Positions 56,387 to 64,000 of a stretch of DNA of 64,000 bases are shown here, one piece after another. Each line of letters opens with the position of its first letter. The first letter of the stretch is position 1. The translations under genes and the position numbers were made by a program. The stretch comes from Plantago major (lineage: Eukaryota; Streptophyta; Magnoliopsida; Lamiales; Plantaginaceae). The stretch lies in assembly GCA_026545765.1 (NCBI GenBank), contig CM048842.1, positions 68,300,371 to 68,364,370 on the forward strand. The letters are read 5' to 3'. The notes beneath the pieces were generated by a model, which worked only from the letters and a program-made list of their open reading frames with translations, ran no database searches and was not told the origin of the DNA.

Positions 56387-57681
56387 CTAAGCATAGAACT
56401 TTTGAAGGTTCTTGGCATTCCAAGTACGCCTGAGTGGGTGTCCGTGCTCGTCCTCCAGCTCATAACTTCCATTCACTTTTGCACCAATAATCTTGTATGG
56501 TCCTTCCCACTTAGGCTTGAGCTTCCCAACATTGCTCAAGATATCGACCTATGAGCACCAGTCTCCGACACAGAAATCTTTAGCTTGAATATTTTTGTTG
56601 TAGGCCCGGGCTGTAGTTGCTTGATATCTGTGGATATTGGCCAATGCCTCGGTCCTCTTCTGTTCTAGCATATCTAGGTCATAGGTCCGAGCTTCTTGAT
56701 TGGCGGAATCATGGAATTCTTGGACCCTCATCGTTTCAACTGCAATTTCTGCTGGTATAACTGCTTCCGTGCCATAAACCAGAGCAAATGGGATCTCCCT
56801 AGTTGCAATCCGTGCTGTGGTGCGGTGAGCCCAGAGTACACCGTCCAGGTCATCCGCCCAACTATCCTGAGAGGTCCTCAGTCGCTTCTCCAGGATCTTA
56901 ACAATTGTTTTGTTCGTGGATTCAGCTTGCCCATTAGCCTGTGGATATCCGACAGATGTAAAGCGTTGCTCAATCTTGAAAGAGGCCAACCATTCCTTGA
57001 GTTTGTTGCCTGAAAATTGAGCACCATTATCCGAGACAAGAACTCTCGGTAAGTCAAAGCGAGAAATGATGTTTTCCAAATGAAGGTCCGCACACGACTT
57101 TCCGTGATATTGGCCACTGCTTCCGCTTCTACCCATTTGGTGAAATATTCCACAACTACAATTAAGAATTTCTTCTGTTGAGTGCTTCTTAGGAAAGGTC
57201 CGACAATATCAATGCCCCATTGATCAAACGGACATACTATGACTGACGGAATCATAGGGTGTGTCGGACGATGTGGGACATTTGCATAATACTGACAATC
57301 AGGGCAATTTCGGGCGAAGCTCGCAGAATCCTTATCAATGATAGGCCAGTAGTAACCTTGTCAGATGATCTTTTGAACGAGAGTCCGCCCACCGGAATGA
57401 CTTCCGCAGCTTCCACTGTGAATTTCCTCAAGCACCGTCCTCGCTTCTTGCGGATCCAAACATCTCATATGTGTCTCAGCGAAGGATTTCTTATATAAAT
57501 CTTCCCCAAGTATGAAATACCTGTTTGCTCGGCGCTGCACACTCCTCGACTCCCTCGGATCAGCATGTAATGATTCGTCCTTGAGGTAACTAAAGATATC
57601 AGTCATCCAATTTCTTCCTGTTTCAGTGATCATAATGGTTGGACTAGGACTCATGACGGATGAGTTCGTAATTGTGAGCAA
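56387..57681 (-). pseudogene. Integrase of the complete gypsy element
   Basis: In minus-strand order: zinc-binding segment (EIHSGSCGSHSGGRTL, then a degraded Cys pair), core WGIDIVGPF with the first catalytic Asp intact, VSDNGAQFSG, YPQANGQAESTN with the catalytic Glu, and YGTEAVIPAEI. The end lies at about 56387, reading WNAKNLQKFYA. There is an in-frame stop near 57360 and a frameshift around 57080-57130 where frame 57255-56878 gives way to 57136-56549; another break near 56549 precedes the C-terminus. No chromodomain is visible. All three acidic catalytic positions are kept, in contrast to the copy at 14390-15613. Confidence 0.82.
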
Positions 57682-57768
57682 AATGACTCTCCTTGTATCT
57701 AAAGCAGCTGTTGCGGACGCATACTTTGCTAGAGTATCCGCTCTTTCATTCCATTCCCTATCAAATTT

Positions 57769-60224
57769 TTATAGGGTAAACTCATCGAAGAGACTCACTT
57801 CTTGCTTCAGTAGCTCAAGATATTTGATCATTGAAGGGCCTTTTGTGGCAAAAGCACCAGAAAACTGGGCTTCAACCAACTGTGAATCCGTGTAAGCTTT
57901 GAGTTTCCAGACTTGTAGGGACTTGGCTATACGTAGTCCGGTTAACAGTGCTTCATATTCAGCTTCATTGTTTGTAACCTTGAAGTCCAAGGATATCGCA
58001 TAGTCGAGTTCCGCGCCATCAGGGCTTTTAAGATAGATTCCAATGCCTTCCACTCTTCCGGTGGATGAACCATCCATTTCCAATGTCCAAATATCGGTGG
58101 GTTATTCCTTGGTTTGGGGATCTTCTATAAGCTCCTGAATTTTTAACCTTTGTTCCTCCTCCTTTTTAGTATCCCAGTCAGAGTTATCAGTATTTGATTC
58201 TCTTGTGATATCATCAAGGAGGAATATCTGGTTGACCCGAGTTTCTTGCCATGACGTAGTCCGAGATTGATTGATGAACTGAGCATCTTCAAGGTTATCT
58301 GGGTTGATCTTTGGCGGAATTGACTTTCGTTTGATCTGCTTAGTAATCAGGCACTCAAATGCATGTTTATCCGAGACTTTCTCTGACTCTGCTTCAGGGT
58401 ACTCCGCTAGGAAGTCAGCAATAACTTGAGCTTTCCTGGCTGTCGGAGCCTGATAGCTAATGTCGTATTCGCTCAGCTCAATTGCCCACTTAGAGAGTCG
58501 TCCGGATTGGTCGGGCTTTCCCAGGACCTGTTTTAAAGGTTTCGTAGTTAGGACTACTATCTTATGAGATTTGAAATAGGGCTTTAACCGTCTTGCGGTG
58601 TAAACCAAAGCATATGCAAATTTCTCAATCTTTACGTATCTTGTCTCCGCCTCAGCAAGGGCTTTACTAAGATAGTAGATTGGCATGTGATCATTAGCTT
58701 GGATCCGTACTAATACGGAACTCATTGCCTCTTCCGTTATTGCTAGGTAGAGGTAGAGTGGTTCTCCTTCTACGGGTTTGGAGAGCAGTGGAGGGGAATG
58801 GAGGTACCTTTTCAAGTTTTCAAAACCCCGGGACATTCTGCAGTCCACTCAAAGTTCTTCCCTTTCCGGAGGATTTTGAAGAATGGAAGATTCTTCTCTG
58901 CGGACCGCGAAATAAAACGACTTAAGGACATGAGACGTCCGATAAGCTGTTGTACCTCATTGAGGTTCTTCGGATGAGGCAGGTCTAGGAAGGCTTTTAT
59001 CTTCTCAGGATTTGCACTTATTCCCCTTTCTGTGACCATGTAGCCGAAGAACTTTCCGCCCTTTACTCCGAAGGTTCACTTTTCCGGATTGAGTTTCATT
59101 CCGTATTTCCTAAGGATAGCAAAGCATTTGTTTAACTGCTATATATGTTGTTCCTCAATTTTGCTTTAAACGAGCATGTCATCCACATACACCTCCATGG
59201 TCTTGCTGATTTCTTCCTTGAACATTTGATTTACCAGCCGTTGGTAAGTAGCTCCCGTGTTTTTCAATCCGAAGGGCATCACTTTAAAGCAATACACCCC
59301 TCCCGCAACAAAGAAAGATGTTTTCTTAATATCCTCCTAGGCCATCCGAATCTGGTAAAAGCCTTGATACGCGTCCATGAAACTCAGTAATGCGCATCCG
59401 GCCGTGGAATCAACCAATTGGTCAATCCGTGGCAAAGGGTATGGATCCTTTGGGCAAAACTTATTCAGCCTGGTGAAATCATTGCACATCCGTCATTTGC
59501 CCGGTGATTTCTCAACTAGGGCAACGTTGCAAACCCAATCGGAATAACGGACCACTTCGATGTGTCCGGCCTTCATGAGCCGGTCAACTTCCGAGGATAT
59601 GATGGCATCCTTGATTGGACCAAAATCTTTTCTCTTCTGGCGGATATATTTAATCGAGGGGTCCATGTTCAGACGGTGAACATCGACCCTCGGATCTATC
59701 CCCTTGAGGTCGTCAGTACTCCAAGCAAAGACATCGTTGTTGTCTCGGAGACAAGCAATGAGCTTCATCTCCACTTCCGCATTCATCTCCGTTCCGATTC
59801 TAGTCTTCTTGTCCGGGCTTCCAACAACAAGTTCAACATCCTTGAGAGTCTCGTGAGGTTCGATCCATGCAGTTTTGGGAAACTTGTCCTTCTGGCTCCC
59901 TATTCCAATGTTGGGATTCTCCTTTTTTGGTGGGAGAATAATCTGCGGATCAGAAGTCAGGGAGACTTCCAACACGGGAGCGGATGCTCTCCTGGTAGAC
60001 ATGATGTAACACTCCCAAGCTTCTCGGATGTTTCCTACTTCTTCTCCAATCCCGCAGGGGGTTGGAAACTTCATTCTATTATGGAGAGTAGAAGGTATAG
60101 CTCGGAATTGATTGAGCCCCGGACGACCAAAGATGGCATTGTAGTCAAAAGTTCGATCCACCACTACAAAACGGACTAGCTGTGTCACTCTCGCGGGATA
60201 TGTCCCCAATGATACATGAAGCAT
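57769..60224 (-). pseudogene. Reverse transcriptase and RNase H of the complete gypsy element
   Basis: RT motifs on the minus strand: DVFAWSTDDLKGIDP (about 59755-59710), MCNDFTRLNKFCPKD, SFMDAYQGFYQI, MPFGLKNTGATYQ and the catalytic YVDD box (VYVDDMLV, near 59195). The connection ends with YDISYQAPTARKAQVIADFLAEYP, of which the core is ISYQAPTARKAQ. RNase H shows MDGSSTG, NNEAEYEALL and YTDSQLV. Stops occur near 59492, 59335, 59165 and 58100, and the frame changes between 59039-58812 and 58848-58102. The protein is closely similar to that at 11978-14365, showing that the two elements belong to one lineage. Confidence 0.83.
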
Positions 60225-60232
60225 GATGCTTC

Positions 60233-60703
60233 CTAGAGGCGGACAGTTCCTCCTCCAAATCCTAGTATGGAGGTATTAACTCTCTCATGAATTCTTCCCA
60301 GGTTCATCTGATCTATTGTTCTTTTGGCAATGATGTTCAAGGAACTCCCCGTATCTACCAGGATCTTGTTCACCTGATAAGTTGTTATGGTTAAAGAGAC
60401 CACCAGTGGAACATCCGGATCATCTATGTCCTCACCTCCTGCCGTAGGAGGGGGAATCTCACTGTCATCAAAGGATATAGTGTTGGTTCCTCGGATTGCC
60501 GGAGCAGCATAGGATCTGGCATTGTTTCGCAGATTCTGAGCTGTTCGTTCTCTTGCGTTCCTGCTATCGCCTCCAGTCGGTCCTCTTGCTGTACTGGTGA
60601 TTATCTGTCCGAGGTGGATGATTGGTTGGCGGAGGTGGCAAGGATAGAGGATATGGTTGCGGTTCTGTGGTTCTATCTTCCCTTCTCCGTTCTGTCCTAT
60701 CAT
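60233..60703 (-). pseudogene. Protease domain of the complete gypsy element
   Basis: A minus-strand frame with the catalytic motif VDTGSSLNII (around 60360-60330) and GFGGGTVRL at its end. The flap-side counterpart YNAIFGRPGLNQF is in the next frame (about 60150-60110), so a frameshift near 60230 splits the domain. Its upstream portion overlaps the end of gag in another frame (60564-60703). Confidence 0.78.
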
Positions 60704-62480
60704 ACCTAGAAGGCTCGTCCGTATAGACGTGCTCCTTCAACTTTCCCTCTCTTATTAGGTGCTCAACCTCAGTCTTCAGTTGAATGCAATCGTCCGTCTC
60801 ATGGCCACGGCTCCTGTGAAACTTGCAATACCCTTTCGCACTCTTGTTCTTCCGATTATCGTGAGATGGCTTTGGCCATTGAATATCCAACTTTTTCTCA
60901 ATAATGGTTGCCAAGATGTCGGATCTTGGTCTATTGAGACGGGTATAATACACATATCTTCTTGGCGGACTTCTTTCCCTATTGAAACCTTTATCTCTGT
61001 AATCCTTCTTCGGATCAAACTTTCCATGGCGTTGCTCTTGCTTCATTGACTCTTTTCCTTTCTTGGAACCAGCTCTCACTGGGACATTCCTTCGGTACTC
61101 CTCTCCGTACATTACCTCTTCACAAATGTCATCCAAATGCTTTTCACTTCTTACTTCCTGGCTAGAAAGTTTCATGCGGAGTTCTGCGTTGTAAGTATTA
61201 GCATACAGGTGACGGACCCGTTCCTTAATACTGTGAGGCTCAACTCGGAGGACCTCCGCATTGAAGCGATCTAGGAAAGTCCTAAGATCCTCATGTTCTC
61301 TTTGTATAACTTCTGCCAGGTGCTCTACAGTTCGTTTCCTTCTTTTTGATTTTCCAAATCGTCCCAGGAACTTGGAAGAGAGGTCCGCATATGATCTTAC
61401 TGACTTGTTTGGCAATGCAGTGTACCAATCCATGGCTGTTCCGAAGAGAGTGGATGAGAAAGTGAGAGCTTTTGTATTATCACTCATCCCTTTGGAATCC
61501 ATCTTACTATTGTACCTTGTCAAGTGGCCCACAGGACAAGTATCTCCGTACTAGTATTCCAATTTCAGAATCACTTGATCCAAGTTCTTGTTTCTTTCCT
61601 TTTCTTTCATGATATCGTCACACAAAGGGTTTGGCACACTAGTAGCTATCTGCTCATGATCCTTTACCAAGCGTCCGAGATTGAGAATCTGGGCTTCCAA
61701 GGCTTTTTGTTGATCATAGATTTCTTCCGCAGTCATCATCTCTCCCGTTCCAGGATGAATTGCTACATCCGCGGGAAGTTCATCCAAGTGGACCAGTGGA
61801 ATGGTTTCCGCCACGTGATCCCTAACCCGTGGAGGTATCTGTTGTGGAGCTCTAGGTTGCCTATTTCCGTTTTCTTGATATGCTCTCTGCCCATTTGGGC
61901 TTCCTTCTCGTCGATCATGGGAAGCAGAGGCTCTCCTGTCTAGGAGGTTCCACAAATCCTCCTGTGGTAGCTGATTCCCCAACCTCTGTTGGATCGGACG
62001 TTGCTCGTTCCTTGATAGAGCGGGCTCTGCTTACCTCGGATTAGCCACTGGCGGAGTGACTTGTTGGGGTTGGACATTGTTAGATCCCAGACAACCCTGG
62101 ATTATCATGAGCAATCGACCAAATTGATTCTCACTTAATCCGCAGTCACTAGTGCGGACTATACGACCATCTGGCATGGTAAAGTGATGACCTGGTGGAG
62201 GACCTAGTGTCCCTGTCGGAAGAACTTGAGCGGCCCCTTCTCCGTGATTTTCAGACCCAACATTCTCAGGAACATTACGGATTCCCCTGGACGGAACGTC
62301 TCTTCCCTCATCAGATGATGGGCTTGATGTGTGACCGTCGCTCGGGTATCTCCTTCCCTCAGCATTCCTTTCTGCTACAGTGGCCCTCCGTCCTCTGTTG
62401 GGTGGACGTCCGCGTGGGCGTGGAGGTGGAGTTCCGATGCCAGCGGCACTGGTTCGTGTTGTCCGTCTTGTTCTCACCAT
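60564..62480 (-). pseudogene. gag polyprotein of the complete gypsy element
   Basis: The ATG at 62480, about 30 bases after the PBS, begins MVRTRRTTRTSAAG, a basic Arg/Pro-rich leader. The frame is kept through two in-frame stops (62031-62033 and 61551-61553) to 60564. The capsid-like core follows (FGTAMDWYTALP, then AEVIQREHEDLRTFLDRF), and then a zinc-knuckle-like CKFHRSRGHETDDC and a Pro-rich tail. Apart from the two stops the 640-codon frame is continuous, so this is the best-preserved gag in the window. Confidence 0.82.
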
Positions 62481-62512
62481 CGGCTCAGCTTAAACACGGA
62501 CTCTTTTGTTCG

Positions 62513-62531
62513 CTTCCCACAGACGGCGCCA
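62513..62531 (-). promoter_or_regulatory. Primer binding site of the complete gypsy element
   Basis: The minus strand reads TGGCGCCGTCTGTGGGAAG, three bases after the end of the 5' LTR. It is the same 18-base site as at 5728 and 8977. Confidence 0.85.
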
Positions 62532-62534
62532 AAA

Positions 62535-63428
62535 TGTTGAGGGGTTGAGCCTCAAACACTAACTAAACTACCACAAATCCCTATTCTAAGGTCCGCTTCC
62601 AACTTGAAGTCCAACCTGGTGACTTGGTCCGAGCAGGGACGCCTGAAAAGACTAAGTGGGGGGGGGGGGGGGGGGGTTAGATAGGTAACCTGGTTTTCTA
62701 GATGTTAAACCGGGAAGAGACTTTACTCAAGAGAGGGAGGAAGGCTCCCAATGTAGTAGTTATGAGGGAAGTTATAACAAGAGTTGACTTACCTTAATGT
62801 ATGGGACCTTGTGATATATTTATAGTTATCATGTACTTATGAAGTGGTTCATAAGATGATGCCTAGTGTATGTTCAGAATTTGGACAACAATGCTCCCTT
62901 GGCCCATGGCCCAATAGTATGTGAGGGTCTAACACTATTAGATGGGCCTGGGAGGGTAGATTGGTCATTTCTCCCCTTAGAGTACTATTTCCGCTGATGG
63001 GTCCGTGTGAGACCCTTTAGAATGATCCGAGCTCTGTTGATTTGGGTCTGTTCTTAGGTAGCTCAGTGACGGTCCGAAATACTAGCTGCTCGGAAGTATC
63101 CTGGGGGTTCCAGTGTATACGTTTGGTCTTATTATTAAGGTGGCGTTCGAGTTTATCTCGTCCGATCCGTTTGGCATCCTAGGACTGACAGTGTGTGGTC
63201 CTTGTGAGACCATATGACCTTTTGTCAGGTTCGGAAGTCATGCACCTAGCTAGGTCGGACCAGCTGAAAAGGTGTGTTGACTTGAGCGTACTGATTGACC
63301 TGGAAGGCTTTCCTTAGGGCGGACTAGCCAAGGTCGGATAAGTACTGAATTGGCTATTTTAGCCTTGATGCGCTCTAGGACACGCTCTATGGCGCCCTTA
63401 ACGGATTGGACATATATCCGTATCAGCA
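62535..63428 (-). repeat. 5' LTR of the complete gypsy element
   Basis: It runs from TGTTGAGGGG to CGTATCAGCA on the + strand (one change from the TCAACA end of its partner). The minus-strand TATA motif is near 62815-62827. A run of 19 G lies at 62658-62676. The target duplication GCTAC follows at 63429-63433. Confidence 0.92.
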
Positions 63429-63433
63429 GCTAC

Positions 63434-63700
63434 ATTCTCAAGTTCTCGAGCCATTGGACAACCCTATCAGAGCACAAAAACAACCAAACACTAAAAAATA
63501 AAGTACAAAAACAACTTCAAAACTAAGATCGAACATGAAAAACAACAAAACCTGAAGATGAGTTGAACGATCAGGGATTCGGAAACCTAGGGTTGAATCG
63601 CCAAAATTGATGAAAATCCCCAGAGAGAACCAAGAAAGACGATGAAATGAAATAAAACAGGAAGAAGAAATAGAAAATTTAATATTTATACTGACTGAAA
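63434..63700 (-). other. Promoter, leader and first coding exon of an interrupted minus-strand gene
   Basis: On the minus strand TATAAATA at 63690-63683 is followed by a leader rich in CT and containing AACCCTAGGTTTCC. A possible donor CAG|GTTTTG at 63551 and a T-rich intron ending TGATAG at about 63464 come next, and then GGTTGTCCA with an ATG at 63454. The frame starts MARELENVA and enters the GCTAC target duplication of the gypsy element. Across the insertion the sequence continues at 49844 with charged, repeat-rich codons. This looks like a gene start split by the element. The gene is not identified, and the continued frame meets a stop unless a repeat-length change is assumed. Confidence 0.4.
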
Positions 63701-64000
63701 CCGGGTCACCTGCGATTTGGATCCACTTAAAAAAACCGCCCGCGAAACTAGCTAGGAACTGCGAATTTAACATCGAACCCGGTACGAAAAGATCCGCAAA
63801 AATGGAATGTGGGTAATTGTAAAACTAGACAATTCCAATGCAAATATAGGGTCTCTCTGGAATCTCCGCAATTTTATGAGACTTAGTATCTATTCTATAC
63901 CTAAACCTGATTGATGCTCAGCATTATTTTTAGGGGTTCCTTCGGCCAGTGACCTTCGTCACACTGCTTGATTAATATCCGGCAAGCAATCCAGAGAGAA
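63701..64000. other. Upstream DNA of the interrupted minus-strand unit
   Basis: No gene seen. It should hold the upstream promoter region of the minus-strand unit if that unit is real. Confidence 0.3.

Larger units (their letters stand above)
49850..63428 (-). mobile_element. Complete Tat-like Ty3/gypsy retrotransposon, 13.6 kb, minus strand
   Basis: The two LTRs are 894 bp each (49850-50743 and 62535-63428). The target duplication GCTAC is perfect (49845-49849 and 63429-63433). Reading on the minus strand: LTR, PBS, gag (62480-60564), protease, RT-RNase H, integrase (to 56387), a 1.4-kb spacer, an accessory gene in the opposite orientation (52012-54975 on the + strand), polypurine tract and 3' LTR. 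LTRs differ at a modest number of sites and the duplication is intact, so the insertion is fairly recent. Every pol domain is present, but several stops and frameshifts prevent autonomous activity. Confidence 0.92.

Noticed and set aside
63438..63773. 111-codon hydrophobic minus-strand frame
   Set aside because: It crosses a TATA box, leader and probable intron of the minus-strand unit; T-rich leader DNA gives Phe/Leu-rich text by composition.
1..64000. CRISPR arrays, bacterial operons, tRNA genes, riboswitches
   Set aside because: Tandem arrays here lack unique spacers between equal repeats, the DNA is clearly plant nuclear, and no tRNA cloverleaf was noticed by eye; a tRNA covariance search would be needed to exclude small genes.

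Overview
This window is nuclear DNA from a flowering plant, most likely a eudicot. The evidence is GT-AG introns, CT-rich leaders after TATAAATA boxes, a complete 11-coding-exon plant methionine synthase gene, and a dense nest of plant Ty3/gypsy, LINE, CACTA, hAT, Harbinger-like and short LTR elements. I could not identify the species. The only clearly intact host gene is cobalamin-independent methionine synthase (METE, 27173-30503, + strand); nearly everything else is mobile DNA or its remains.

Layout. 1-4866: gene-poor DNA with a TRIM-like miniature LTR element (2898-3133) and a solo LTR (3962-4696). 4867-22205: a 17.3-kb + strand Ty3/gypsy element of Tat-like architecture. It has matching outer LTRs, but a second, different LTR plus its own primer binding site lies inside it, upstream of a decayed gag-pol. 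Between pol and the 3' LTR is a long minus-strand (antisense) gene. 24037-24334: a solo LTR with a degenerate 5S rRNA-like core (Cassandra type). 25899-30503: METE promoter, leader intron and gene. About 30930-38126: one L1-type LINE split by a solo LTR (31125-32202) and a non-autonomous CACTA element (36119-37437).

38722-about 43080: the 3' part of a minus-strand gypsy element (LTR plus antisense gene), broken by a unit with terminal inverted repeats that carries a Myb/SANT-like reading frame (43121-44880). 45124-45838: a textbook non-autonomous hAT element with an 8-bp target duplication. 46428-47398: an AT-rich satellite array. 47470-48524: a 5'-truncated LINE. 49850-63428: a complete 13.6-kb minus-strand gypsy element with 894-bp LTRs and a perfect 5-bp target duplication. 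It appears to have landed in the first coding exon of a minus-strand transcription unit whose TATA box and leader remain at 63434-63700.

How the parts work together. The gypsy elements share one plan: LTR, PBS TGGCGCCGTCTGTGGGAA, gag, protease-RT-RNase H-integrase without a visible chromodomain, then a multi-exon gene in the opposite orientation with its own TATA box just inside the 3' LTR, then the polypurine tract and 3' LTR. The antisense gene occurs three times here in two diverged forms. It encodes an acidic N-terminus, a domain that resembles the Pfam family called putative gypsy-type transposon, and a coiled-coil C-terminus. Its repeated promoter and intron positions make it the most interesting feature. 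All gag-pol copies carry stops or frameshifts, so none looks autonomous. Coordinates of LTRs, target duplications and METE exons were read directly; family names rest on recognition by eye and no database search was run.
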